Source of the DNA: Rhizobiaceae bacterium
GTDB lineage: Bacteria; Pseudomonadota; Alphaproteobacteria; Rhizobiales; Rhizobiaceae
Direction: 5' to 3'
Assembly: GCA_023953775.1 (NCBI GenBank)
Contig: JAMLJD010000038.1
Location: 1-39,329, forward strand
DNA length: 39,329 bases
Shown here: positions 8,378 through 17,258 of the stretch, in pieces
How positions within the stretch are numbered: position 1 is the stretch's first letter
How the letters are laid out: each line of letters begins with the position of its first letter
Program-made: the position numbers and the translations under genes
The notes under the pieces: model-generated
The model's input: the letters and a program-made list of their open reading frames with translations, nothing else
What the model was told of the DNA's origin: nothing
The model's database searches: none

Positions 8378-9593
8378 CCGTCTACAACGAGAAGGAAGCC
8401 CGGCGCACGGCCATCATCTTCGCCGTATCGCAGGCGATTGTCGGCTCCGCGGCGCCGATCTCGATCTCGATAGGCGGCCTCGCGGGATACTACCTGCTCG
8501 ACGCCGACAAGTCGCTCGCGACGCTGCCCGTCACCGGCTACACGGTCGGCGTGGCGGTTGGCGCGATACCCGCCGCCGCGATCATCAAGGCGACCGGCCA
8601 GCGCGCCGGTTTCATGGTCGGCTGCGGCGTGACGGCGCTTGGCGGTGCGTTGGCCGCCGCCGCCCTGTTCGGCGCCAACTTCGTATTGTTCGCGATCGGC
8701 CTGCTGATCATCGGCCTCGGCGGCGCGTTCGTTCAGCAGTTCCGCTTCGCCGCGGCCGACAACGCGCCGGCGGCATTCAAGGCCAAGGCGATCTCCTTCG
8801 TTCTTGCGGGCGGTGTCATCACCGCCATCCTCGGACCGCAGATCGTGATCTTCACGCGCGAGCTGCTCGCGCCGGTGATGTTCGCGGGATCGTTCGTATC
8901 GGTTATCGGCCTTGCCGCGGTGGGCGCGGTCATCCTGTCGTTCCTGCGCGCTCGCGGCGCGATGGGAGCGGGAACGGCGGCGGCCGCCGAGCCGGCGCGT
9001 CCGCTTGGAGAGATCGTGCGGCAGCCGCTGTTCGTGGTCGGGCTGCTCTGTGCGGTCGGGTCCTATGCGCTGATGAGCTTCGTGATGACCGGTGCGCCGC
9101 TTGCCATGGTCGGCTGCGGATTCTCGCCCGACGAGGCGACGCTCGGCATCTCCTGGCACGTCATGGCGATGTTCGCGCCGAGCTTCTTCACTGGCCGGCT
9201 GATCGCGAGATTCGGCCGCGAGACGATCGTGGCCGTCGGCCTGGTCCTGCTCATCGGCTGCGCGATCGTGGCGCTGTCGGGCATCCAGCTCTGGCAGTTC
9301 TGGTCGGCGCTCATCCTTCTGGTCCCGGCTGGAATTTCGGCTTCATCGGCTCGACCGCGATGGTCGCCGAGACCTATCGCGGCTCGGAAAAGGGCAAGGT
9401 CCAGGGCTTCCACGACTTCATCCTCTTCGGATCGGTCGCACTCGCCTCGCTGTCTTCAGGCATCGTCTACAACCACTACGGCTGGGACATGCTGAACTGG
9501 GTCATCTTCCCGGTCGTCGGGCTGTGCATGCTGAGCCTCGTCGGACTGCGGATCGTCGCGCGGCGGGACACCGCCGTCAACGCGGGCGGCTAG
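8374..9593 (+). pseudogene. MFS transporter, frameshifted near its 3' end
   Basis: A major-facilitator transporter of about 406 residues if one base is restored. From ATG 8374 the protein reads [20 protein letters not shown] and forms about nine hydrophobic helices up to ILLVPAGIS near 9330. The continuation GWNFGFIGSTAMVAETYRG, with the last helices and the true end at 9593, is in another frame. Inserting one G in the CTGGTCCCGG stretch at 9319-9328 restores continuity (LL-G-PGWNFGF). It overlaps nusB by ATGA, so it belongs to the same operon. The substrate is unknown; its place after the rib genes does not prove a flavin link. It may be intact in the organism. Confidence 0.8.
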
Positions 9594-9695
9594 CGGCTCG
9601 CAGGGCTGTCAAAGGCCTGCGGGCACCGAGGCGGCGGCAATACGGTCCCCGAATGCGACTTTCGGGCGAAACCGGGGCAAAAACCGAACAAATCC

Positions 9696-9724
9696 TTGAC
9701 GATCCTACCCCTCTTACGCATAAG
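9696..9724 (+). promoter_or_regulatory. Predicted sigma70 promoter for hppA
   Basis: TTGACG (9696-9701) and CATAAG (9719-9724) are separated by 17 bases, about 100 bases before the hppA start. An inverted repeat (AAGCCGC 9722-9728 with GCGGCTT 9740-9746) overlaps the start of the predicted leader. Prediction by eye only. Confidence 0.45.
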
Positions 9725-9822
9725 CCGCTGCGAAAGGCGGCGGCTTCCGATTGGGGCCGCCGGCTCCGTCAAACCGGTCCGCGGAGGGGATCCACCGGAC
9801 CAAACCCAAGGGAAATCTGGCA

Positions 9823-11967
9823 ATGACCATGCTTTATGTCGTCATCGCCTGCGGCCTGCTTTCTGTCCTCTACGCCATCTGGGCGACGCAGTCGGTCCTC
9901 GCGGCCGACCAGGGCAACGCACGCATGCAGGAGATCGCCGGCGCAATCCGCGAGGGCGCGCAGGCCTATCTTACCCGTCAGTACACCACCATCGCTATCG
10001 TCGGCGTGGTCGTGTTCCTGCTCGCCTGGTGGCTGCTGTCGGTAGTTGCCGCAGTCGGCTTCCTGATCGGCGCGGTGCTGTCCGGTGCCGCCGGCTTCAT
10101 CGGCATGCACGTTTCGGTGCGCGCCAATGTCCGCACCGCCCAGGCTGCCTCCAACAGCCTCGCGGCCGGCCTCGACATAGCGTTCAAGTCGGGTGCGATC
10201 ACCGGTATGCTGGTCGCCGGCCTCGCGCTGCTTGGCGTGGCCGTCTACTATTGGGTTCTCGTCGGCTTGATGGGTCTCGATCCGGCCGACCGCGCGGTCA
10301 TCGACGCACTCGTGGCGCTCGGCTTCGGCGCTTCGCTGATCTCGATCTTCGCACGCCTCGGCGGCGGCATATTCACCAAGGGCGCGGATGTCGGCGGCGA
10401 TCTCGTCGGCAAGGTCGAAGCGGGCATCCCGGAGGATGATCCGCGCAACCCGGCCACCATCGCCGACAATGTCGGCGACAATGTCGGCGACTGCGCCGGC
10501 ATGGCCGCCGACCTGTTCGAGACCTACGCGGTGACAGTCGTCGCCACCATGGTTCTTGGCGCGATCTTCTTCGGCGGGACCGACGTTCTGTCCAGCGTGA
10601 TGCTCTACCCGCTCGCGATCTGCGGCGCCTGCATCATCACCTCGATCATCGGCACCTTCTTCGTCAAGCTCGGCTCCAACGGCTCGATCATGGGCGCGCT
10701 CTACAAGGGCCTGATCGTCACCGGCCTGCTGACCATCATCGGCGTCGGCGGCGCGACGTCGCTGACCGTCGGCTGGGGGTCGATCGGCACCGTTGCCGGA
10801 ATGGAGATCACCGGCACCAACCTGTTCATCTGCGGACTGGTCGGTCTGGTCGTCACCGGCCTGATCGTGGTGATCACCGAATACTACACCGGCACCAACA
10901 AGCGCCCGGTCAACGCGATCGCCCAGGCATCGGTGACCGGCCACGGCACCAACGTCATCCAGGGCCTCGCCGTTTCGCTCGAATCGACGGCGCTGCCGGC
11001 GATCGTGATCGTGGCCGGCATCATCGGCACTTTCCAGCTCGCCGGCCTGTTCGGCACCGCGATCGCGGTGACCACCATGCTCGGCCTGGCCGGCATGATC
11101 GTCGCGCTCGATGCCTTCGGCCCGGTGACCGACAATGCCGGCGGCATTGCCGAAATGTCGGGCCTGCCTTCGGAAGTACGCCAGTCGACCGACGCGCTGG
11201 ACGCCGTGGGCAACACCACCAAGGCTGTCACCAAGGGCTACGCGATCGGTTCGGCCGGTCTCGGCGCGCTGGTGCTGTTCGCGGCCTACTCCTACGATCT
11301 GGAGTTCTTCACCGCCAACCCCGCCGACTACCCGTACTTCGCCGACATCGGCAACATCTCGTTCTCGCTGTCCAACCCGTATGTGGTTGCCGGCCTGATC
11401 TTCGGTGGCCTGATCCCCTACCTGTTCGGCGGCATCGCCATGACGGCCGTCGGCCGCGCCGCCGGCGCGATCGTGGAGGAGGTGCGCAAGCAGTTCCGTG
11501 ACGATGCCGGCATCATGGCGGGCACGTCCAAGCCGAACTACGCCCGCGCTGTCGATCTTCTGACACGCGCCGCGATCAAGGAGATGATCGTGCCGTCGCT
11601 GCTGCCGGTGCTGGCGCCGCTGGTCGTCTATTTCGGCGTCCTGCTGATCTCCGGCTCCAAGGCCTCGGCTTTCGCAGCGCTCGGCGCTTCGCTTCTGGGC
11701 GTGATCGTCAACGGCCTCTTCGTCGCCATCTCGATGACCTCGGGCGGCGGTGCCTGGGACAACGCCAAGAAGAGCTTCGAGGACGGCTTCACCGACAAGG
11801 ACGGCGTCAAGCACCTGAAGGGCTCGGAGGCGCACAAGGCCTCGGTGACCGGCGACACCGTCGGCGATCCCTACAAGGACACGGCTGGCCCCGCGGTGAA
11901 CCCGGCGATCAAGATCACCAACATCATGGCGCTGCTTCTGCTTGCCGTGCTCGCGCACGGCGGGTAA
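9823..11967 (+). CDS. hppA: Proton-translocating membrane pyrophosphatase, K+-independent type
   Basis: A 714-residue integral membrane pump with about 16 helices that couples pyrophosphate hydrolysis to H+ export. The catalytic loop is seen at residues 189-197 (DVGGDLVGK), followed by [20 protein letters not shown], and the C-terminal [15 protein letters not shown] motif is intact. The segment [10 protein letters not shown] carries Lys467, where K+-dependent enzymes have Ala; by family rules this marks the K+-independent subtype. The ATG at 9823 is chosen over longer in-frame starts because the membrane helix begins directly after it and the preceding 24 codons look non-coding. It is transcribed alone, between a predicted promoter and a strong terminator. 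Confidence 0.97.
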   Translation: MTMLYVVIACGLLSVLYAIWATQSVLAADQGNARMQEIAGAIREGAQAYLTRQYTTIAIVGVVVFLLAWWLLSVVAAVGFLIGAVLSGAAGFIGMHVSVRANVRTAQAASNSLAAGLDIAFKSGAITGMLVAGLALLGVAVYYWVLVGLMGLDPADRAVIDALVALGFGASLISIFARLGGGIFTKGADVGGDLVGKVEAGIPEDDPRNPATIADNVGDNVGDCAGMAADLFETYAVTVVATMVLGAIFFGGTDVLSSVMLYPLAICGACIITSIIGTFFVKLGSNGSIMGALYKGLIVTGLLTIIGVGGATSLTVGWGSIGTVAGMEITGTNLFICGLVGLVVTGLIVVITEYYTGTNKRPVNAIAQASVTGHGTNVIQGLAVSLESTALPAIVIVAGIIGTFQLAGLFGTAIAVTTMLGLAGMIVALDAFGPVTDNAGGIAEMSGLPSEVRQSTDALDAVGNTTKAVTKGYAIGSAGLGALVLFAAYSYDLEFFTANPADYPYFADIGNISFSLSNPYVVAGLIFGGLIPYLFGGIAMTAVGRAAGAIVEEVRKQFRDDAGIMAGTSKPNYARAVDLLTRAAIKEMIVPSLLPVLAPLVVYFGVLLISGSKASAFAALGASLLGVIVNGLFVAISMTSGGGAWDNAKKSFEDGFTDKDGVKHLKGSEAHKASVTGDTVGDPYKDTAGPAVNPAIKITNIMALLLLAVLAHGG

Positions 11968-11990
11968 GGGCACCCGGAAAAGACAAGAAA

Positions 11991-12019
11991 AGCCGCCGGA
12001 GCGATCCGGCGGCTTTTTT
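11991..12019 (+). terminator. Strong Rho-independent terminator after hppA
   Basis: A perfect ten-pair stem AGCCGCCGGA/TCCGGCGGCT with a GCGA loop, ending in six T residues. A-rich sequence on its left side (AAGACAAGAAAA) would let it also serve the converging bamE transcript. Confidence 0.9.
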
Positions 12020-12065
12020 CATTGCGGCGTGTATGCCGGCGGTGCCGGCAGCGCGCGCCTCCCGG

Positions 12066-12578
12066 TCAGGAACCGCCGAGGCTGTTGCCGACCTTGGTGC
12101 TGCCGCCGGCGATGCCGGTGATCATCTGGACGAGGAAGTTCTGGTCCTTGGCGGCCGTCGGCGTGGTGCGCGAGACGAAGTCGAACAGCTTGCCGTCCTG
12201 GATGCCGTAATTGGCGATGTTCGACACGCGGCCGTCCTGGCCGAAATAGACCGCCAGCACGCGCTGGTCGACCAGCCGCTTGTTCATGAAGTTGGCCCGG
12301 CGCACGCGCGTCTGCGAGATGTAGTAGAACACCTCGTCATTGTCGAAGGTCGCGGTCGTCGATGGCGAGCCGAGCGACAGGATGACCTGCTCGCGGCTGG
12401 ACCCGACCGGCGCAAGCGCAAGCGCCTCCTCGTCGATCACATAGCCCTGGGTAAAGGTCTCCCGGGCCTGGAACGCATCCGACGTCTTGCAGGCGGAAAC
12501 TCCGGCTCCCGCCGCGACGACGACCAGGACAGCCGACATGCGCTTGTTGAATTCTCGTGGCAGCAACACCAACTCCAT
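12066..12578 (-). CDS. bamE: Outer-membrane assembly lipoprotein BamE (SmpA/OmlA)
   Basis: A 170-residue lipoprotein of the BAM complex, which inserts beta-barrel proteins into the outer membrane. The signal peptide (about residues 10-29, SAVLVVVAAGAG) ends in a lipobox-like VSAC with Cys30 as the lipidated residue. The SmpA/OmlA domain follows, with SREQVILSLGSPS, EVFYYISQTR and VLAVYFGQDGRVSNIANYG. The ATG at 12578 is preferred; a shorter start at 12539 (MSAVL) is possible, and the 42 codons upstream look non-coding. It is divergent from the bc1 chaperone gene and converges on hppA. No clear ribosome-binding site was seen. Confidence 0.9.
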   Translation of the reverse strand: MELVLLPREFNKRMSAVLVVVAAGAGVSACKTSDAFQARETFTQGYVIDEEALALAPVGSSREQVILSLGSPSTTATFDNDEVFYYISQTRVRRANFMNKRLVDQRVLAVYFGQDGRVSNIANYGIQDGKLFDFVSRTTPTAAKDQNFLVQMITGIAGGSTKVGNSLGGS

Positions 12579-12702
12579 GTGTTCAGCGCGGCCCCGTGCC
12601 GCGTCACCTTGGCTTGCGCCGAAGCGCGAAACCGGTAAACCAGCTTTCGAACCGATGCAACCCGACCCCATCTCCGCAACGTCCGGGAGGAGACCGCGCG
12701 AC

Positions 12703-13257
12703 ATGCTCAGACGGCTATTCGGCCTCGGCGGCTCCTCGAACCGCGCGATTACGGACGCCCTTTATGGGGAAATCGTGGCAGCGGCGCGGCAGCCGCGCCT
12801 CTATTCGCAATGGAATGTCCCCGACACGCCATTGGGACGTTTCGAGATGCTGTCCGCCCATCTGATGCTGGTGATGGAGCGCATGTCGAAGGCCGGTGGG
12901 GAACTGCGCGACATCGCCCAGGAACTGACCGACGAATTCTTCCGTGACGTCGAGCATTCGTTGCGCGAACTCGGCATCGGCGACATGGGTGTGCCGAAGC
13001 GCATGAAGAAGCTGGCGCGCATGTATTACGGCCGCGCCGAATCCTACTCGAAGGCCCTGCGCTCGGCCGACCGCGACGGCTTGGCGGATGCGTTGCGGCG
13101 CAACGTCCTGCCAGACGCGGAGACCTGGCCGCAGGCGCACGAACTCGCCTCTTACCTGCTCGACTGCCACGCCCGTCTCGCCGTGCAATCCGACGCCGAT
13201 CTGCTGCGGGGCAGGATGACCCTGGCGGCTGGCCACGACCACGATTCGCCGACATGA
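12703..13257 (+). CDS. Ubiquinol-cytochrome c chaperone (CBP3/UQCC1 family)
   Basis: A 184-residue protein of the CBP3 family, which helps assemble cytochrome bc1 in mitochondria and alphaproteobacteria. Recognisable parts are the start MLRRLFGLG, LYSQWNVPDTPLGRFEMLS, FFRDVEHSLRELGIGDMGV and KRMKKLARMYYGRAESY. The ATG at 12703 follows GGGAGGAG, and the upstream in-frame codons do not resemble the family. The stop overlaps the next gene by ATGA, coupling it to the DUF177 gene, an arrangement common in Rhizobiales. Confidence 0.9.
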   Translation: MLRRLFGLGGSSNRAITDALYGEIVAAARQPRLYSQWNVPDTPLGRFEMLSAHLMLVMERMSKAGGELRDIAQELTDEFFRDVEHSLRELGIGDMGVPKRMKKLARMYYGRAESYSKALRSADRDGLADALRRNVLPDAETWPQAHELASYLLDCHARLAVQSDADLLRGRMTLAAGHDHDSPT

Positions 13258-13811
13258 CCCAGCCCGGTTTCGAAAGCCCCGTCTCGTTTCGCGTCAATGT
13301 CGCGCGGCTGCCGCAAAAGGGCCTCCCGGTGCGGATCGAAGCCGACGAAACGCAGCGGGCCGCGCTTGCACGGGAGCACGGGCTTCTGGAGGTTCGCAAC
13401 TACAGGACCGACCTCTTGGCTTCGCCCTGGAAGGCCGGCGGGGTGCGTATCGCCGGTTCGGTCACGGCCGATATCGTCCAGGAATGCGTGGTGACGCTCG
13501 ATCCGGTTGACGCGCGTGTCGAGACCGACATATCCGCCCTGTTCGTCCCGGAAGGATCGCGCCTGGCCGTATGGCCCGGCCACGAGAGCGAGATGGTGCT
13601 CGACCCGGACGGGCCGGACGCGCCCGAGACGTTCCGCGGCGACGAGATCGACGTCGGGGCGCTTGCCGAGGAGTTTTTCGTGCTGGCGATCGATCCTTAC
13701 CCGCGCAAGGCCGGGGCGGTGGCCGAGGCACTGCCGTCGCAGGACGAAGAGGTGCGCGGCCCTCTCGCCGAAAAGCTTGCCAAGTTCAGGGCCGGACCCC
13801 AAAAGTCGTGA
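13254..13811 (+). CDS. DUF177 (YceD) family protein
   Basis: A 185-residue protein of the YceD/DUF177 family, linked in bacteria and plants to 23S rRNA accumulation. The typical middle segment ECVVTLDPVDARVET is present, followed by an acidic region and a DPYPRK segment near residue 145. Family members usually precede rpmF and plsX; here rpmF is absent and plsX follows after about 100 bases. It overlaps the preceding bc1 chaperone by four bases. Confidence 0.88.
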   Translation: MTQPGFESPVSFRVNVARLPQKGLPVRIEADETQRAALAREHGLLEVRNYRTDLLASPWKAGGVRIAGSVTADIVQECVVTLDPVDARVETDISALFVPEGSRLAVWPGHESEMVLDPDGPDAPETFRGDEIDVGALAEEFFVLAIDPYPRKAGAVAEALPSQDEEVRGPLAEKLAKFRAGPQKS

Positions 13812-13909
13812 CGGCGGGGCCGAATTGCGGTTGTGCGCGCCCTCAAAACCGCTATTTTCGCCCGCGCCTGGGGCGGTGACCACTGAAACAGACGAGAGAC
13901 AGCTTCCGC

Positions 13910-14971
13910 GTGATAACCATCTCGATAGACGCAATGGGCGGCGACCACGGACCGAGCGTGGTACTCCCCGGCCTTGTGAAGGTGCTGGAGCGCCGTCCCG
14001 ACGTCCGGTTCATGATCTACGGCCGCGATTCCGAAGTCCAACCGCTGCTTGACGGGCTGGCGCGCCTCCGTGACCAGAGCGAGTTCGCCCATTGCGACGT
14101 CGCGGTGAAGATGGACGACAAGCCGAGCCAGGCGCTCAGGCACGGCCGCTGGAAATCCTCGATGTGGAAGGCGATCGAGGCGGTGAAGAGCGGCAGGGCG
14201 GACGCCTGCGTGTCGGCCGGCAATACCGGTGCGCTGATGGCGATGTCGAAATTCTGCCTGCGCACCATGGCCAATATCGAACGACCGGCGATTGCCGCGA
14301 TCTGGCCGACGCTGCGCGGCGAGAGCATCGTGCTCGACGTTGGGGCAACCATCGGCGCCGATGCCCAGCAGCTTGTCGATTTTGCGATCCTCGGTGCCGC
14401 GATGGCCCGCGCCATCGGTCACACGGAGCGTCCAACCGTCGGGCTGCTGAACGTCGGCGTCGAGGAGATCAAGGGCCAGGAAGAGGTCAAGGAGGCCGGC
14501 CGCATCCTGCGCGAGGCGGCACTCCCGTCGATGCGCTACCACGGCTTCGTGGAAGGTGACGATCTCGGCAAGGGCACTGTGGACGTCGTGGTAACAGAGG
14601 GCTTCTCCGGCAATATCGCCCTGAAGACGGCCGAGGGCACCGCGCGCCAGATCGGTGAATATCTGCGCGCTGCCATGCGCCGCACCCTGATGGCGCGCAT
14701 CGGCTATGTCTTTGCGCGCCAGGCCTTCGCCAGGCTGCGGGAGAAGATGGACGTCTCCAAATCCAATGGCGGCGTTTTTCTCGGTCTCAATGGAATCGTC
14801 GTGAAGAGCCACGGCGGCACTGACGAGGAAGGATTTGCCGCTGCGGTGGAGCTTGCCTATGACATGGTCAAGAGCAGACTCCAGGAAACGATCGGCACGG
14901 AACTCACCAGCTACCACGCCAGGCAGCCCCAACTTGCCGCAGAGGCGGCGGCTCCGAGCGCGCAAGAATAG
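13910..14971 (+). CDS. plsX: Phosphate acyltransferase PlsX
   Basis: A 353-residue enzyme that makes acyl-phosphate from acyl-ACP for phospholipid synthesis. It opens with the family hallmark [12 protein letters not shown] from a GTG start (13910). Further landmarks are [34 protein letters not shown] and [15 protein letters not shown]. It lies 17 bases before fabH, the usual lipid gene pair. Confidence 0.97.
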   Translation: MITISIDAMGGDHGPSVVLPGLVKVLERRPDVRFMIYGRDSEVQPLLDGLARLRDQSEFAHCDVAVKMDDKPSQALRHGRWKSSMWKAIEAVKSGRADACVSAGNTGALMAMSKFCLRTMANIERPAIAAIWPTLRGESIVLDVGATIGADAQQLVDFAILGAAMARAIGHTERPTVGLLNVGVEEIKGQEEVKEAGRILREAALPSMRYHGFVEGDDLGKGTVDVVVTEGFSGNIALKTAEGTARQIGEYLRAAMRRTLMARIGYVFARQAFARLREKMDVSKSNGGVFLGLNGIVVKSHGGTDEEGFAAAVELAYDMVKSRLQETIGTELTSYHARQPQLAAEAAAPSAQE

Positions 14972-14988
14972 GATTTCGGGGAGCGAGA

Positions 14989-15960
14989 ATGATCAGATCC
15001 GTCGTGCGTGGAGTGGGATCGTCGCTGCCGCGCCGGACCATGAGGAACGCGGAATTCGAGGGCATCGTCGACACATCCGACGAATGGATCGCGCAGCGGA
15101 CCGGAATCCGCGAGCGCCATGTCGCCGCCGACGACGAGACGACTGCGTCGCTTGGCGAGGCTGCTGCACGTGCCGCGCTCGACGATGCCGGACTGACTCC
15201 CGACGATATCGACATGATCGTCCTGGCGACCTCGACGCCCAACAATACCTTTCCCGCGACTGCCGTGGACATCCAGAAGCGGCTCGGCATGCACCATGGC
15301 TTCGCCTTCGACATGCAGGCGGTCTGCAGCGGGTTCGTCTACGCGCTGACGACGGCCGACCTCTATATCCGTGGCGGCGGCGTGAAGCGTGTGCTCGTCA
15401 TCGGCTCCGAGACCTTTTCGCGCATTCTCGACTGGACCGACCGCACCACCTGCGTGCTGTTCGGTGACGGCGCCGGCGCGGTCGTCCTGGAGGCGGCCAA
15501 GGGCGCCGGGACGGTTGACGATCGCGGCATTCTCGCGACGAGCCTGCGCTCGGACGGCACCCACCGCGACAAGCTCTATGTCGACGGCGGCCCTTCGACG
15601 ACCGGCACGGTCGGCCACCTGCGCATGGAAGGCCGCGAAGTCTTCAAGCACGCGGTAGCCATGATCGCCGACGTGGTCGAATCGGTCTACGGGCAGGCAG
15701 GCGTCACCGGCGAGGACCTCGACTGGTTCGTCCCCCACCAGGCCAACAAGCGCATCATCGACGCCTCGGCGAAGAAGCTCGGCATCGCCGAGGAAAAAGT
15801 GGTCACCACGGTACATCTCCACGGCAATACTTCGGCCGCGTCCGTGCCATTGGCGCTCCATGCTGCGGTCTCGGACGGGCGCATCGGGAAAGGTGACCTG
15901 GTGTTGCTCGAGGCGATGGGCGGAGGCTTCACCTGGGGCGCGGTGCTGCTGCGCTGGTGA
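14989..15960 (+). CDS. fabH: Beta-ketoacyl-ACP synthase III
   Basis: A 323-residue enzyme that starts fatty-acid synthesis by condensing acetyl-CoA with malonyl-ACP. The catalytic triad is complete: Cys113 ([11 protein letters not shown]), His250 ([10 protein letters not shown]) and Asn280 (LHGNTSAAS). The substrate-entry segment [15 protein letters not shown] appears as [18 protein letters not shown] 14989 follows a good GGGGAG site. Confidence 0.98.
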   Translation: MIRSVVRGVGSSLPRRTMRNAEFEGIVDTSDEWIAQRTGIRERHVAADDETTASLGEAAARAALDDAGLTPDDIDMIVLATSTPNNTFPATAVDIQKRLGMHHGFAFDMQAVCSGFVYALTTADLYIRGGGVKRVLVIGSETFSRILDWTDRTTCVLFGDGAGAVVLEAAKGAGTVDDRGILATSLRSDGTHRDKLYVDGGPSTTGTVGHLRMEGREVFKHAVAMIADVVESVYGQAGVTGEDLDWFVPHQANKRIIDASAKKLGIAEEKVVTTVHLHGNTSAASVPLALHAAVSDGRIGKGDLVLLEAMGGGFTWGAVLLRW

Positions 15961-15994
15961 GCGACGCTTTTTTTACGGTGGCGCGGGTCTTTCC

Positions 15995-16023
15995 TTGACC
16001 TCGGCTGGGCAATTTTCTAACCT
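15995..16023 (+). promoter_or_regulatory. Predicted promoter of ihfA
   Basis: TTGACC (15995-16000) and TAACCT (16018-16023) are 17 bases apart, 53 bases before the ihfA start. A run of seven T residues shortly after the fabH stop (about 15968-15974) may help end the upstream transcript. Confidence 0.4.
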
Positions 16024-16076
16024 CCGGCCCGCTTGTATTTCCTTATTTTTTTGTCGAGGGATGGCTGGAAGAGCGC

Positions 16077-16394
16077 ATGGGGGTAAATACACTTACGCGC
16101 GCTGACCTTGCCGAGGCGGTCTACCGGAAGGTAGGCCTCTCAAGGACAGAATCCGCCCAGCTGGTGGAAATGGTTCTCGACGAGATTTGCGACGCCATCG
16201 TTCGCGGCGAGACGGTCAAACTGTCGTCCTTTGCGACGTTCCAGGTGCGCAGCAAGAACGAGCGCATCGGCCGTAATCCCAAGACCGGGGAAGAGGTGCC
16301 GATCCTTCCCCGTCGGGTGATGACGTTCAAGGCGTCCAATGTGCTGAAGCAGCGTATCCTGCGCTCACACCAGCTCGCCAAGGCGAAGAAATAG
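16077..16394 (+). CDS. ihfA: Integration host factor, alpha subunit
   Basis: A 105-residue HU/IHF-family DNA-bending protein. [18 protein letters not shown] is the typical N-terminus. [12 protein letters not shown] and [17 protein letters not shown] contain the beta-arm with its conserved intercalating proline. GGAAGAG precedes the ATG. The neighbouring merR-type gene follows, as in most alphaproteobacteria. Confidence 0.95.
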   Translation: MGVNTLTRADLAEAVYRKVGLSRTESAQLVEMVLDEICDAIVRGETVKLSSFATFQVRSKNERIGRNPKTGEEVPILPRRVMTFKASNVLKQRILRSHQLAKAKK

Positions 16395-16437
16395 CTGTTT
16401 CGCCGGATGTCGCCTGCCGGCCGGATTTACGGCGGGC

Positions 16438-16466
16438 TTGAATATTAGCGCGCAAGTAGATGAAAT
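16438..16466 (+). promoter_or_regulatory. Possible promoter of the merR gene
   Basis: TTGAAT (16438-16443) and TGAAAT (16461-16466) with a 17-base spacer, each matching four of six consensus bases, 38 bases before the ATG. Confidence 0.35.
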
Positions 16467-16504
16467 AAGCAGGAAAATCTGGCGATTCGAGCCGCGAGCC
16501 TGCC

Positions 16505-17045
16505 ATGGACAAGAGCCCCGACGCGTTCCGTACGATCAGCGAGGTTGCCGAGGATCTCGACCTGCCGCAGCACGTGCTGCGGTTCTGGGAAACCCGGTTC
16601 AGCCAGATAAAGCCGATGAAGCGCGGCGGTCGGGCGGCGCTATTCTGCCGCGCAGGATGTCGAATTGATCAAGGGCATCCGCCACATGCTCTACGACCAG
16701 GGCTACACCATCAAGGGCGTCCAGAAGCTTCTTAAGGAGAACGGCAACCAATTCCTGGTCGCGATCGGTACCGGCGACATGGCGGCCGTCGAGGCCATCA
16801 CCCAGCGCCGCCAGGCCGAGGCGGCGGCTCAGGCCGCGGCTGAAAAGGGCAGGGCGGCCGAGGACGAGATGCTGGTCGGTGAGGCGAAGGCGAAGCCGAG
16901 CCGCCGGTTCTTCGGCATGGGCAAGGGCGAGGAAGGTCCCGTGCAGCCGGGTGAGGGGCGCCTGACGCGTGACAACCGCGCTCTCCTTCAGGAGGCACTT
17001 TTCGACCTTCTCGAGTGCAAGAGGCTGCTCGACCAGGTTCGCTGA
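16505..17045 (+). pseudogene. MerR-family transcriptional regulator, frameshifted in the DNA-binding domain
   Basis: The first frame from ATG 16505 reads [20 protein letters not shown] and then [15 protein letters not shown], the helix-turn-helix of the small MerR regulator that usually follows ihfA. At about 16630-16634 the frame breaks. The continuation [19 protein letters not shown] and the rest, to a stop at 17045, lie in the next frame. Removing one base there gives an uninterrupted 179-residue protein of normal length. The C-terminal half carries an Ala/Glu-rich linker (about residues 100-125) and ends in LFDLLECKRLLDQ. No effector-binding domain was recognised. A sequencing error is the simplest explanation. 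Confidence 0.85.
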
Positions 17046-17075
17046 ACAAGGCGCTGCACGGGGGCGCATTACGGC

Positions 17076-17102
17076 TTGCACGGGCGCGCGCGAGCCTATA
17101 TG
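17076..17102 (+). promoter_or_regulatory. Possible promoter of tRNA-Pro
   Basis: TTGCAC (17076-17081) and TATATG (17097-17102) with a 15-base spacer, ending 13 bases before the tRNA. The spacer is short, so the exact boxes are uncertain. Confidence 0.4.
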
Positions 17103-17115
17103 GCTTGCCCCGGTT

Positions 17116-17192
<77 letters not shown>

Positions 17193-17258
17193 TTTTTCTT
17201 TATCTCCTGTTGACGCGCACGCGCCTGCAAGGCAGGCCGATAGATATGTGGCGTACTC

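Noticed and set aside
7693..9495. 600-codon frame spanning ribH, nusB and the transporter
   Set aside because: Only the part from 8374 is protein-like; the rest is a shadow of ribH and nusB.
9769..11973. 734-codon open frame antisense to hppA
   Set aside because: Its composition (His/Asp/Arg/Gly rich, no domain) is that of a GC-rich shadow; the plus strand carries a fully recognisable pyrophosphatase.
17193..17258. Repeat of the tRNA-Pro 3' end as an attachment site
   Set aside because: No second copy of the tRNA 3' end and no integrase gene were found in the window.
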